61,607 bases of DNA from Oligoflexia bacterium (GCA_020847095.1 JADLCR010000092.1:1-61607), one strand, 5' to 3'; counted from the stretch's first letter, positions 18,337 to 27,981 are shown. A program made the numbers and translations. Notes: generated from the sequence alone by a model not told the origin.

Positions 18337-19926
18337 CTACTCAAGCCTCATAAATAGCGGCTGACCTTGAATCAATTGTGCGGGCCGACCCTTGCCCCAT
18401 TTGGTCAATTCAGTTAATTCCGATTTACCATTTAGACATTCCGTAGCTCCTATTTGCCCAAGTCGCTTTAACAGTTCATCGCTTGTAGCTGGTATAAAAG
18501 GCCAAAGCATCAAACTTGCAATGCGAAGTCCCTCTAAAACCGAGTGAAGGACAAACTGGAGCTCAATTTTCTTGGTGGGATCTTTTGCTAAAGTCCAAGG
18601 TGCTTTAGAGTCTACAAATTTATTGAGGGCAGTCAGAATCGGAAAGATTTTCTGAAGGCATTCATGAAATTCAAATCGCTCCATCGGAAGGTCATTGAGA
18701 CTGCCGGCCGCATACAAGTATTCATGGGCGGCTATCACTGCGTCGGTAACGGGAGTCAGCAAGGGATCAGATCCAGTCGGTGGCTGAATAGCCCCCTCGA
18801 GGTGTTTGATAAGGAGGCCGCTGCTGCGATTGAGAAGATTTCCAAGATTGTTGGCCAAATCGGCATTGACCCGTTCCTTAAAATTTTTAAGAGAGAAATC
18901 GCCATCATGACCCATCGGAAACTCTCTGAACAAAAAGAGTCGAAATGCGTCTTGCCCGTATTGCTGGGTAAAGGACAACGGTTCAATAGTATTGCCAAGG
19001 CTTTTACTCATCTTTTTGCCCTCGATGGTCCACCATCCGTGAGCAAATATTCGCTTCGGTAGCGGAAGCTCAAGGCTCATCAAAAGGCACGGCCAATAAA
19101 CGGCATGAAAGCGCAAAATGTCTTTACCAATAAGATGTACCGCTCTTGGTTGAGATTCAGTTCCCCAGAATTTGTTCACCATTTCAGAGGATTTGAGGGG
19201 AGATAATGCCGAAATGTAATTGATCAGGGCATCAAACCAAACGTACATAACGTGTTGACTCTTGGTTTGATCGGTTTGGGGAAAGGGCACGCCCCAAGTA
19301 AAACTCGTGCGACTCACGCTAATATCGCGCACACCTTCTTTAAGAAACGAGACAACTTCATTTTTCTTTGACTCTGGTAAAATAAATCCAGGGTTAGCAT
19401 CAATGTGCTGAAGAAGCTTTTCAGTGTACCGACTAATTTTAAAGAAGTAGTTTTCTTCCTTAATTTTCTTAACATCTCTTCCACAGGTAGGACATTTTTC
19501 ATCAACCAGCTGAGCCTGAGTCCAAAATGTTTCGTCAGGAACGCAGTACCAACCTTCATATTCGCCCAAGTAGATATCGCCTTTTTGTAGCGCCTTTTGA
19601 ATGTAATGTTGCACCACCTCTTTGTGACGTTCTTCGGTTGTTCGAATAAAATCGTCAAAAGTGATTCCCAATTTCAGCCAAGTGGTTTTGAACTGCTGGG
19701 AGATTTCATCGGTGAAAGCTTGAGCGGAGAGTCCTTTTTTATTTGCCGCTTCTTGTATCTTTTCACCATGCTCATCGGTGCCAGTCAGAAATCGAACTTC
19801 TCTCCCCAGAAGGCGTTCAAACCGCGCTAAGACATCAGCTGCAATCGTGCAATAGGCCGTTCCAAGGTGTGGGACGTCGTTAACGTAGTAAATCGGGGTA
19901 GTAATGTAAAACGGCTCATTTTTCAT
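18337..19926 (-). CDS. metG: Methionyl-tRNA synthetase
   Basis: 529 residues. It has the HIGH-type motif PHLGTAY near residue 20, the TGTDEHG segment, a CPTCGRD zinc half-knuckle at about 145, and the catalytic KMSKSLGNTI loop near 300. The anticodon-binding helical domain follows. No C-terminal dimerisation (Trbp111-like) domain is present, so it is a short, presumably monomeric form. ATG 19926 overlaps the holB stop as ATGA and is preceded by AAGGGGA, which favours it over the longer frame. Confidence 0.96.
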   Translation of the reverse strand: MKNEPFYITTPIYYVNDVPHLGTAYCTIAADVLARFERLLGREVRFLTGTDEHGEKIQEAANKKGLSAQAFTDEISQQFKTTWLKLGITFDDFIRTTEERHKEVVQHYIQKALQKGDIYLGEYEGWYCVPDETFWTQAQLVDEKCPTCGRDVKKIKEENYFFKISRYTEKLLQHIDANPGFILPESKKNEVVSFLKEGVRDISVSRTSFTWGVPFPQTDQTKSQHVMYVWFDALINYISALSPLKSSEMVNKFWGTESQPRAVHLIGKDILRFHAVYWPCLLMSLELPLPKRIFAHGWWTIEGKKMSKSLGNTIEPLSFTQQYGQDAFRLFLFREFPMGHDGDFSLKNFKERVNADLANNLGNLLNRSSGLLIKHLEGAIQPPTGSDPLLTPVTDAVIAAHEYLYAAGSLNDLPMERFEFHECLQKIFPILTALNKFVDSKAPWTLAKDPTKKIELQFVLHSVLEGLRIASLMLWPFIPATSDELLKRLGQIGATECLNGKSELTELTKWGKGRPAQLIQGQPLFMRLE

Positions 19927-20870
19927 GACGACGACATCCCCTTTTGAATTGATTGAGTGTCTAACCAAAATTTTTCAAACGCTAGCGAACGATTGATGTG
20001 ACTTTGAATATCCTGCTCCAATCGTACGACCAATTGAGAGAGTTTGAGAAGGTCACCGGTACTCAGCTTTTCAAGGGCGACTGTTTGGGTTTTGACCGTT
20101 TCAATCTTACCAACCAGTGCGGATCGGATCTGAAGCAACCAAACGCGCACTGTGAATAAGGCAAGATTCTTTTCTTCAGACAACTCGCCAAGCTGAGTAA
20201 AGGCGTCATAAGTACGATAGGTCCAAAGGCTCTTAAGTGCCTTGGTGGCCAATTCAAAAGTTTGTTTGAATTTGGGATCAGCGATCAGTCCAACATCGTC
20301 AAGGCTACCGAGTTGAGTGTCAATTGCCCATTGAGGTAAATCCGGCTTGAGCTTGAGAAGCGAAGCTTGACTGAGTCTTCCAAAGTGAATCACTTTGGCT
20401 CGTGAAATTATGGTGGGAAGTACGGCTCCCACTTGGCTTGTCAATAATACGAAATATGTTTCTTCAGGAGGTTCTTCTAAGGTTTTGAGCAAGGCATTAG
20501 CCGCTTGAGACGTGAGCTTTTCAAAATCGTCCACAACAATGACTTTTCGAGAGGCCTCATAAGGCTTCATCCAAGCTCGCTGACTTAAATCGCGAGCCTG
20601 TTCGAGTTTGACAGTTGAGCCTTCTTCAGATTGAAAGCGCAAAACATCGGGGTGATTTCCAGAATCAACGCGCAGGCAATGGCGGCACTTTCCGCAGGGA
20701 GCATCCTTTTCGGCACATAAAAGTGCCTGGGCCCATCCAATCGCCACTAACTTTTTTCCAACACCTGAAGGGCCCGCAAACAAGAGCACTGGGGCTTTTT
20801 GAGGAACTTTTGCCAGTTGCTTGAGGTATTGCAATTGGCGTTGATGATCGAGAACGCGATTCCAAATCAC
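19923..20870 (-). CDS. holB: DNA polymerase III delta' subunit
   Basis: 315 residues of the clamp-loader AAA+ type. The Walker A-like GPSGVGKK and a zinc module with CGKCRHC occur in the first 70 residues, followed by VVDDFEKLTSQAANALLKTLEEPP and the sensor region LLTSQVGAVLPTIISRAK. The C-terminal helical collar domain is weakly conserved. In the usual delta' the ATPase is inactive; here the P-loop reads GVGKK instead of GxGKT/S. It loads the beta sliding clamp with DnaX and delta. It overlaps tmk and metG by 4 nt at each end. Confidence 0.92.
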   Translation of the reverse strand: MIWNRVLDHQRQLQYLKQLAKVPQKAPVLLFAGPSGVGKKLVAIGWAQALLCAEKDAPCGKCRHCLRVDSGNHPDVLRFQSEEGSTVKLEQARDLSQRAWMKPYEASRKVIVVDDFEKLTSQAANALLKTLEEPPEETYFVLLTSQVGAVLPTIISRAKVIHFGRLSQASLLKLKPDLPQWAIDTQLGSLDDVGLIADPKFKQTFELATKALKSLWTYRTYDAFTQLGELSEEKNLALFTVRVWLLQIRSALVGKIETVKTQTVALEKLSTGDLLKLSQLVVRLEQDIQSHINRSLAFEKFWLDTQSIQKGMSSS

Positions 20871-21484
20871 TTTAGGAGCCCTCTGGATTTGAGTTCTTCA
20901 ATCAAAAGGGTTGTTAAATGTTGAGGGCTCTTAGTTCCGTCTAGGACAAAAAATCGTTTAGGTTCTCTTTTTGAAAGTTCCAAGTAAGCCCTGCGAACGC
21001 TCTCGTGAAAAGTATTGTCTTCGTTCTCGAGGCGATCATGCCGACGATTCTTTCGTCGTTGTTGGCTAACTTCAACGGGAACATCGATGAGCACGGTACA
21101 ATCGGGTTTCAGCGAGCCTGTTGCAAACTGATTGAGCCAAGTGACGTGTTCTTGAGCGATTTTGCGGCCAGCGCCCTGAAAGGCGGTGCTTGAATCGAAA
21201 AAACGATCAGACAAAACCCAAGCGCCCGATTCCAGCCAGGGTCTGATTTTTGTTTGCACATGCTGAGCGCGATCGGCTTCATAGATCAAAAGCTCCGCTT
21301 CAGGGCAGGGTGGTTCGCCGCTCGTTCTTAACAATATTTGACGCAAGTCCTTCCCAAGCTCGGAGCCACCAGGCTCTCTGGTCTTTTGAACAGTTAAGCC
21401 CTGGCCCAGCAGGTGCTGACCAAGACTTTCGAGCAGGGTTGACTTGCCGCATCCATCGATGCCTTCGAAGGTAACAAAGGGCAT
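20867..21484 (-). CDS. tmk: Thymidylate kinase
   Basis: 205 residues. The P-loop is FEGIDGCGKST, followed by the dTMP-binding TREPGGSELG and the LSDRFFDSSTAFQGAGR segment with the DR motif. It phosphorylates dTMP to dTDP. ATG 21484 is chosen because it starts exactly at MPFVTFEGIDG; the six extra residues of the longer frame are unlike the family. It is the first gene of tmk-holB-metG-tatD and is divergent from the response-regulator gene. Confidence 0.96.
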   Translation of the reverse strand: MPFVTFEGIDGCGKSTLLESLGQHLLGQGLTVQKTREPGGSELGKDLRQILLRTSGEPPCPEAELLIYEADRAQHVQTKIRPWLESGAWVLSDRFFDSSTAFQGAGRKIAQEHVTWLNQFATGSLKPDCTVLIDVPVEVSQQRRKNRRHDRLENEDNTFHESVRRAYLELSKREPKRFFVLDGTKSPQHLTTLLIEELKSRGLLK

Positions 21485-21546
21485 ATTGTAAGGTCTTCGC
21501 ACAGGTCGAGGTCACTGTCAAAATGATTAACTCATTCAAAGGGTTA

Positions 21547-21554
21547 GCCGATAA
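21547..21554 (+). promoter_or_regulatory. Possible sigma-28 (FliA) -10 box before response-regulator gene
   Basis: GCCGATAA matches the flagellar sigma factor -10 consensus exactly, 24 nt before the ATG at 21579. The -35 at the right distance (11-nt spacer) is TAACTCAT, only 4 of 8 to consensus. A ribosome-binding GAGGT lies between the box and the start. Confidence 0.3.
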
Positions 21555-21578
21555 GCCATTGAGGTCAAAGATCCCAAT

Positions 21579-22553
21579 ATGGAAGCGACTAACCAAAGCA
21601 ATTTTAAAGTGCTTATTGCCGATGATGACGGCGCGGGTTCGCGGCGGCTCATGGATTTTTTAAAAGAGCGCGGATTTTCTGTAGAGCACGTCTTAAACGG
21701 AACGGTCGCAAAAGAGAAAATTAAAGAATGGGTTCCGCACTTTGTCATTTGTGATCTCACTTTAGCGGAGTTCAACGCTCCTCAATTGCTCAATTGGATC
21801 AAACAAGAGCCCGTTGTGAAGGACAATCGACCCAAGGTTTTTGTCACGTCAGCTCATAACGTCGTTCGAAATATCAAAGAGTGTATCTCCCTTGGCGCAA
21901 GTGACTACATTGTGAAGCCGTTCAAGCACGAGGATATTCTCACAAGGCTTGTCTTTCATATTCAAAACAAGCGCGAAGTAGGCAGCGGCGAGAAGGCCTC
22001 TGGTACTGGTGTTAAACTTGAAGGTGCCGATGTCTATCTCCATCTCCTTGATCTTGTGTTGAAAGAAGCACTTAGTAGCCGCCCTCGAGAAGAAATGCTC
22101 CTCAACTTCACTAAAATGATCGCGATCGCTCTTAAAGCCGTGAGATGCTCAGCGGTGATGATTACAGAAGATCTTCAAGAAGGACTGGTGCTTGCGAGTA
22201 GTGATAATCGCGATGCGCGCGGGTTCAAATTGGACATGAACAAATATCCGGAAATGCTTCACGTCATGAATACCGAAAAGCTAATAGTGATTGAAGATCT
22301 GGCGTACGACCCGCAGCTTGCGAAAATCAAAGACCTCGTCAAAGGAATCTCATTTAACAGCATGATCGTGGCACCTTTGAGAAGTAACGGTGAAATGTAC
22401 GGGATTATCAGCGCCCGAATGGCAAAAGAGCATTCCAAATTCAATGATCGAGATATTCGCTTCGTGAGTCTGGTGGCGCAAGTGGCCAGTCTGATTCTCA
22501 CTACTGGACTTTCGTTGCCCCACGAATTCTTGCTTAAGAAAACCGCCTCTTAG
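21579..22553 (+). CDS. Response regulator: receiver domain plus GAF domain
   Basis: 324 residues. The receiver domain (8-130) has the acidic pocket IADDD, the phospho-acceptor in VICDLTL, the Thr/Ser switch in VFVTSAH and the Lys in VKPF, so it looks phosphorylatable. A linker follows, then a GAF-like sensor domain (about 160-315) with the typical VAPLRSNGEMYGIISAR and FNDRDIRFVSLVAQVA segments. There is no DNA-binding, cyclase or kinase output domain, so the output is probably protein-protein interaction or ligand-gated signalling. No cognate kinase is adjacent. A possible sigma-28 box upstream would link it to flagellar regulation. Confidence 0.85.
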   Translation: MEATNQSNFKVLIADDDGAGSRRLMDFLKERGFSVEHVLNGTVAKEKIKEWVPHFVICDLTLAEFNAPQLLNWIKQEPVVKDNRPKVFVTSAHNVVRNIKECISLGASDYIVKPFKHEDILTRLVFHIQNKREVGSGEKASGTGVKLEGADVYLHLLDLVLKEALSSRPREEMLLNFTKMIAIALKAVRCSAVMITEDLQEGLVLASSDNRDARGFKLDMNKYPEMLHVMNTEKLIVIEDLAYDPQLAKIKDLVKGISFNSMIVAPLRSNGEMYGIISARMAKEHSKFNDRDIRFVSLVAQVASLILTTGLSLPHEFLLKKTAS

Positions 22554-22555
22554 AA

Positions 22556-25500
22556 TTATTTTTTAACTGGTGGGATCTTTTCCCAGTCGCTAAATTTATT
22601 AGCCAAGAGATTGATGCAAAAATCAAAGGCCGCCCGCGAGCCTGGGATGAAGCTTGTCGCCGCTTGAACTTTTTGAAGGCCCCTAACTCCAAGCTCGGTG
22701 AACGTCCATCCTCCGAGTAAGATGCGGGATAGGCTTCGCGAGCCAAATTCATCGGTAGGCATTGACGGCAAATTGAAAAGGTAAAATCCAATAACGTTTT
22801 GGTAAACAAGCCTATACATGTTGAAACGCAGCCGAGCACGTGTCATGGCCCCGTTGAGTGCTTCTTGAGCGCGCGGGTGTGAACGCAATTCCTTCGGAAT
22901 AAATTTGGCGTAATATCCTTTTGCAAATTCAAATCCCTGATCGAGCTGAGAATCTAATCCCGTATAGGGAGTTCCAGTCATCATATAACCGGTTAAATAA
23001 CTATCGACATCGAAGCGTCCCATGAAGAGCATGTTATTAGTCAAGGTGTTGGTAAACGCCGCCCGAAGATTGGCGATGATGATTCCCATGTTGTACCAAT
23101 AGTTGTCCCAGAGCGTGTTTTTGGGATTTCTGAATGTCTTCTTAAGATAGTATTTTAAGAAGCTTAACTTGGCCTCTTCACCCTCTGGGGCGTCATTGGT
23201 TTGTCCCTTGTGTTGGTAATCTGTTTGAATTTTCATCCATATTTCGGCGAGAATTCCGGTAACGGTTGCGTAGAAATACCCGGCGCCAAAGACAATGCGG
23301 CTTAAATAAAACAATGAATTATCGCCAATAAATTGATCTTGAATGGGAGCAAGAAAGCCCTTTTCAATGCCAGCCATGCACAAAAATGTAAAAACAAGTT
23401 CCTGTGGTCGATCAATAAAGTTTGATGCCAGGGCGGCGCGAACGGCTTGGGCCACCGCTTGGGGGTCTTTGAGCTGTTCTTTCACAATTTCCATCCGATA
23501 AACTTGCCGGTTTGTTTTTGGATCAACTTGTCTTAATAAATCCCACTTGGCCTTGGCGAATTTTGAGTGCCTCGAGGGATCACTTGCGATTTCCTGGGAT
23601 TGGGCAATCAGTTCGGGCGATTGTGCAACTTCGCTCACCGTTCGACGAATCTCTTCGTCCGTGAGGGGCGCAGGTCCAGTGACTTTTAATGTGGCTTCTT
23701 TGATTTGCTGGTCCGTGAGAGCGTCGAGCGGATCCAACCCTAATGTTTGACGTAAGAGTTTGCGTTCAGCGATATGAACAACGCGGTCGAAATGGGTTCT
23801 GAAAAATACTTGAGAGCTTTGGGAAAGTTCATCAAATACTCGAGCCCGATGATCGCCAAGCTTTGATTGATAGAGCTTCTGAAGGTCTTTGGGATCACGC
23901 AATTGGGCGATAAACAGAGGTAACACAGCCTTGAAAGCTTCTTTATAGATACGACCTTCTAATTCGGCAAAGTGCTGTTCCCATTGCTCAAGACGGCGCA
24001 GTTCGTCTTTTGACATCAAAAGTCTTTGAAGCACGCCACGATTTCCGCCGTTGAATTCATTAGGGAGGCGCCCCTGAACACTCAAATTAAAAAGTGTGGG
24101 GAATAACATGTAAGCGGCTAATACCTTTGGGGTCCAGACGAACGATCGAAAAGCAAACCAGCCGTTCCAAATTTTGGCATAGATGGTTCCGGCTTGAGTG
24201 AAAGACGCAAGGCTAAATATGAAATGAGTCAGAGCTCCCCTTAAAGTTCTAACCGTGCTGATCGAAGCGGACTGGTTTTCTTGTACTGTTTTTGATGACT
24301 CAAAACGTTTGAGGAACCGATAAATCCAGTCGCCTTTTTCAAACTCATGAAGCTGTTGAAGCCCGTCTTGAAGTGCCGCTTCTTCTTCTGCGTTAAGATC
24401 TATTTTTACTTTTGCTCCTGAATTTTTGGACTCGGCTTCAGAAAGGGCGTGAATGTAGTCCCGTTGGAGTTTGTTTTGGCGTTCTATAATAATGCGCTTA
24501 AACGCCTTGTAGTATGAACCCTCTTCAAGGCGAATTTGCTTCCAATTGGTGCCTTTCAAATCTTTAAAAAGCGAAATGGTGTTTGCCGTTAAGTGCGGAA
24601 TTCCCAGGGTGATGGCTAATCCGGAAAACACCGCCGTCATTCCGATGGCCGTTTTCATCAGGCGGTCGCCCTGAATGTAAGTATTGTAAAGCACCTTGGG
24701 ATTGAACCCCGCAAAGGTCGCCTCAGCGGCTCTCCAAGAAAGATGCAAAATATCTCGACCAAACCCTAGTGTGGACCAAACGAGACTTCGACCAATCTCG
24801 AGCCCTTGGTAGAAGAACTGAGTGACAGCTTCTGGATAAGTCGCGCCGAGGGCAAGGCCCAGGGCCGTGGCCCCTGTCAGTTGAATGGCAGGATGATTTC
24901 CAAAGGCTAGAAGGGATTCTTTGATTTTTGATTTATCAAAACGCAGGGGATTGAGTCCCGACGCCATCATGGCTAGGGCCCGCGTGAGTCTAATTCCGGC
25001 CAAGGGCTTGGGCAGTGTTAAAGCCCCCCAGAGATGAGTGATGCGTGAAATGAGGCGGCGCTGAGTGGTCACTTGTTGGCTGATTGATTGGGCCGTTTCT
25101 GAAACCAGTCGATCTTGTTCAGTGGTAGCTCCACCCATTAAAGCCGCTTTTTGTGAGGTTGCCATTTGGCCGATGGTTTTTAAAAAGGCTTCTGATCTAA
25201 GAATCTGGTCTTTACCATCTCCGCCTGCAACTTGGGCGGCCTGAAAAAACAACCCTTCTAAGTTTTCGAGCAGAGGTTGCATCTGTTCAAGTCGTTTGGG
25301 ATCGGTCAGGGCGTCGGTGAGGTTAAAAGCCAATTCATTCATTTGGCTAAAAGGGTCCATAAGACTTGGGCTAAGGGCAACCTCTCCAACAGAAAGTCCA
25401 TTTCCATTTTTAGAAAGTTTCATTGGCCCCTGAGACGGAATGGGAATTCGATAAACTGGAATCGGAGTGTGACCCAGTTCTCCCAGGTATTGGCGAGCAT

Positions 25501-26059
25501 CGATGTAGCTGACGTTTTGGGCCCCCTCAAGAAACGAACCCGTTTCAGTAAAGAAGATCTTTCCATCAGCGAAGCTTAAGGAATTTGCTGAAATCAAAAA
25601 TCTATTGAGTACAAATCCTTGATAAGAAATTTCGAAAAAACGAATTTCTCCGTCATAGACCGTAAATTGCCTTTGATTGATTTCAATTCGCTTGCCCTCT
25701 GAAGTATAGGCTCTGAGCACAAGCGCCGAGAGATCGATGTTCTCTCTAGGAAAGACGTGTTTTGGCTTAGAAAAGTACTCTTGGTTAAGAAGTCTAAATA
25801 CGTCGAGTGCAACCGGTTTTGACGGGTTAGTCTCTAAGGCTTCGATAATTTCAGCGGCATCTCGATCTCGAATGGCCGCATTTTTTTCGGGCGATTGTTG
25901 ATCGCCGCCCAAAGCTGTAATGACAGCACCTGGTGCTTGGTCACGCACGAACGAATCGGGCACAGTAGATGCGGTAGATTCTCTATTGGAGTCATCAGCC
26001 AGAACCGGCGGGCAAAATACCAATGCGGGCAACAAAATTGAAATTAAAACTGCCTTCAA
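22556..26059 (-). CDS. Large exported/membrane protein of unknown function
   Basis: 1167 residues, not recognised. The start is TTG 26059 with a GGAGG ribosome-binding site 7 nt upstream. A signal peptide (MKAVLISILLPALVFCPPVLA) precedes a soluble N-terminal region of about 330 residues. Several hydrophobic segments follow: around 395-440, 470-495, 605-655, 885-930 and near the C-terminus around 1120. They alternate with long charged helical stretches, for example about 520-600 and 690-860. The C-terminal region is rich in Tyr/Phe/Asn. No catalytic motif, repeat or known fold is apparent. Topology suggests an inner-membrane or envelope-spanning protein. It ends 2 nt from the convergent response-regulator gene and lies 58 nt downstream of nrdJ. 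Confidence 0.75.
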   Translation of the reverse strand: MKAVLISILLPALVFCPPVLADDSNRESTASTVPDSFVRDQAPGAVITALGGDQQSPEKNAAIRDRDAAEIIEALETNPSKPVALDVFRLLNQEYFSKPKHVFPRENIDLSALVLRAYTSEGKRIEINQRQFTVYDGEIRFFEISYQGFVLNRFLISANSLSFADGKIFFTETGSFLEGAQNVSYIDARQYLGELGHTPIPVYRIPIPSQGPMKLSKNGNGLSVGEVALSPSLMDPFSQMNELAFNLTDALTDPKRLEQMQPLLENLEGLFFQAAQVAGGDGKDQILRSEAFLKTIGQMATSQKAALMGGATTEQDRLVSETAQSISQQVTTQRRLISRITHLWGALTLPKPLAGIRLTRALAMMASGLNPLRFDKSKIKESLLAFGNHPAIQLTGATALGLALGATYPEAVTQFFYQGLEIGRSLVWSTLGFGRDILHLSWRAAEATFAGFNPKVLYNTYIQGDRLMKTAIGMTAVFSGLAITLGIPHLTANTISLFKDLKGTNWKQIRLEEGSYYKAFKRIIIERQNKLQRDYIHALSEAESKNSGAKVKIDLNAEEEAALQDGLQQLHEFEKGDWIYRFLKRFESSKTVQENQSASISTVRTLRGALTHFIFSLASFTQAGTIYAKIWNGWFAFRSFVWTPKVLAAYMLFPTLFNLSVQGRLPNEFNGGNRGVLQRLLMSKDELRRLEQWEQHFAELEGRIYKEAFKAVLPLFIAQLRDPKDLQKLYQSKLGDHRARVFDELSQSSQVFFRTHFDRVVHIAERKLLRQTLGLDPLDALTDQQIKEATLKVTGPAPLTDEEIRRTVSEVAQSPELIAQSQEIASDPSRHSKFAKAKWDLLRQVDPKTNRQVYRMEIVKEQLKDPQAVAQAVRAALASNFIDRPQELVFTFLCMAGIEKGFLAPIQDQFIGDNSLFYLSRIVFGAGYFYATVTGILAEIWMKIQTDYQHKGQTNDAPEGEEAKLSFLKYYLKKTFRNPKNTLWDNYWYNMGIIIANLRAAFTNTLTNNMLFMGRFDVDSYLTGYMMTGTPYTGLDSQLDQGFEFAKGYYAKFIPKELRSHPRAQEALNGAMTRARLRFNMYRLVYQNVIGFYLFNLPSMPTDEFGSRSLSRILLGGWTFTELGVRGLQKVQAATSFIPGSRAAFDFCINLLANKFSDWEKIPPVKK

Positions 26060-26117
26060 CAGGGCCCCTCCAAAACTTCAAAAGAAGGTGCCGTTCATAT
26101 CATTTATGTGGATGATC

Positions 26118-27830
26118 TCAAAGAGGATTTTGCGGCCCTGGTAGGGCACAATCTTCACAGTTTTCTAGTCGCAAAACTTGGTCGGGGCGAGAGCCGTCTC
26201 GATAGACGGTAATCCCTTTACACCGTCTCTTGTGGGCCTCCTTAAAGGCACTAGAAACTTCAGAAACAGAGGAGCTGGATCCGAGATTAATAGTCTTCGA
26301 AACCGCACTGTCTGAATGCTTCTGAAAGGCGGCCTGAATCTCGACGTGTTCAAGGGTATGAATATCTTTCGCAGTCACAAAAATGCTCTTTATTTCGGAG
26401 TGGAGCTCGGAGTCTTGCAGAGATCCCTTTGATCGCAACAGACGAACGATCGGGTCGGGATCATTCCGATGACGTTTTAGAACTTCTTTCAAAAGCGGAT
26501 GCACTTCGGTCAGAAGAGGGCCGTCGGTGACTTTTCGATCATAAGCGAAGCTGTACCAAGGTTCGATCCCTGAAGAGCAGCCAGCGATAAGAGAGATGGT
26601 TCCGGTGGGAGCGACGGTTGTGAGCGTTGCGTTTCGCATCGGGCGAAAACCTCGCTTTTTCCACAAGCTTTTTGAAAAACCATCAAATGGGCCTTCTTTG
26701 CGAGCAAGCGTCTGACTCACTTCCTGAGCCTGATGCCTTATAAAACTCATAACTTTGTTTGCCAGTTGAATGCTTTGCTCGGATCCATACCTTATATTCA
26801 ATCTCAAGCAAATATCGGCAAACCCCATGACCCCCAGTCCGATTTTGCGATTTCGCTGACAAAGACTTTCGATACGAGGATCGGGGTAGTGGCAAGCATC
26901 GATGACTTTATTGAGTAGCAAGACTCCAGTCTCTGTAATTTCAGCTAAGTGATTCCAATTGATTTCATTATTTGTGATCACTTTATTAAGATTAATACTT
27001 CCAAGATTACAGGCCTCATAGGGGAGTAGGGGCTGCTCGCCGCAAGGATTGGTAGCGCTCATTGGGCCGAGAGAGGGAGTGGGATTATGTCTATTCACTT
27101 CATCAATGAATATGATTCCTGGTTCTCCGGTGAGCCAGGCCTGTTGGCAAATAGAGTCGAATAGGTTTCGCGCATCAACTTTTTTTAAAGGTCTCTTTGA
27201 AGTCGGATCTTTGAGGGCCCATAGGCCGTTTGCTTCAACGGCTTTCATAAATTTATCAGGTATGCTGACGGATATGTTGAAGTTCATGAGTCGCTGGGTG
27301 TTTTGCTTTGCATGAATAAAGCTCTCAATATCGGGGTGAGAAATATCAAGCACCCCCATATTGGCACCCCGTCTAAGACCCCCTTGTTTAATCGTTTGCG
27401 TGAGTTCATTGAAGAGCTCCATAAACGCTACGGGACCGGCGGCCGTTCCTAAGTGGGATCGGATGGGTGCACCTCGAGATCGAAGCGCTGAGAAACTAAA
27501 TCCCGTACCTCCTCCGCTTTGGTGAATGAGGGCCGCCAAAGTGAAGGTATCAAGAATCTTTTTTAAATCATCTTCTACGGGCAAAACAAAACAAGCGGCC
27601 AACTGACCATCTTTTCTGCCAGCGTTCATGAGGGTTGGCGAATTGGGCAGAAATTCAAGGCCTTGCATGACTTTTAAAAACCTGTTTCGAAGGGTGATTT
27701 CTTTTGGTGCAAGTGCACGGGCCACACGAGCAAACATCTCGCTCGGTGATTCTTGACCCTTTCCCTTTGGCCAAAGGTATCTCTGACGCAAAACTGAAAG
27801 CGCATTAGGTGTCAAAAGAGTTTCATCCAT
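26118..27830 (-). CDS. nrdJ: Adenosylcobalamin-dependent (class II) ribonucleotide reductase
   Basis: 570 residues. Core motifs of the B12-dependent reductases are clear: LPNSPTLMNAGR, the first active-site Cys in QLAACFVLPVEDD, QSGGGTGFSFSALR, GGLRRGANMGVLDISHPDI, and the NPCGEQPLLPYEACNLGSIN loop with the radical Cys, the Asn and the Glu. TVAPTGTISLIAGCSSGIEP follows, then GITVYRDGSR and a C-terminal Cys-x-x-Cys (CEDC) that recharges the active site. There is no N-terminal ATP-cone and the protein is shorter than many NrdJ (700 or more residues), so it may lack overall activity control by ATP/dATP. It makes dNTPs with or without oxygen and requires B12. Confidence 0.92.
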   Translation of the reverse strand: MDETLLTPNALSVLRQRYLWPKGKGQESPSEMFARVARALAPKEITLRNRFLKVMQGLEFLPNSPTLMNAGRKDGQLAACFVLPVEDDLKKILDTFTLAALIHQSGGGTGFSFSALRSRGAPIRSHLGTAAGPVAFMELFNELTQTIKQGGLRRGANMGVLDISHPDIESFIHAKQNTQRLMNFNISVSIPDKFMKAVEANGLWALKDPTSKRPLKKVDARNLFDSICQQAWLTGEPGIIFIDEVNRHNPTPSLGPMSATNPCGEQPLLPYEACNLGSINLNKVITNNEINWNHLAEITETGVLLLNKVIDACHYPDPRIESLCQRNRKIGLGVMGFADICLRLNIRYGSEQSIQLANKVMSFIRHQAQEVSQTLARKEGPFDGFSKSLWKKRGFRPMRNATLTTVAPTGTISLIAGCSSGIEPWYSFAYDRKVTDGPLLTEVHPLLKEVLKRHRNDPDPIVRLLRSKGSLQDSELHSEIKSIFVTAKDIHTLEHVEIQAAFQKHSDSAVSKTINLGSSSSVSEVSSAFKEAHKRRCKGITVYRDGSRPDQVLRLENCEDCALPGPQNPL

Positions 27831-27908
27831 CAGCGTTAAGTTTTGGCTTATGGGCCTTTTGCGTCAAGTCATTGAACAGTTTTTTAGAAAGAATTTAGCA
27901 GGCAGACG

Positions 27909-27937
27909 TTGGTCTAGGTACTAGGTCAATGTATACT
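27909..27937 (+). promoter_or_regulatory. Sigma-70-type promoter of the zinc-ribbon/ilvA unit
   Basis: TTGGTC (27909-27914) and TATACT (27932-27937) are 17 nt apart; the -10 is a 5 of 6 match. The spacer contains a short direct repeat, CTAGGT-A-CTAGGT, that could be an operator half-site pair. The start codon at 27982 follows after about 40 nt with a GAGGA ribosome-binding site. Confidence 0.6.
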
Positions 27938-27981
27938 GATTTTAGGGCGCACATAAAACGGTTGTGGGGAGAGGAATAATC

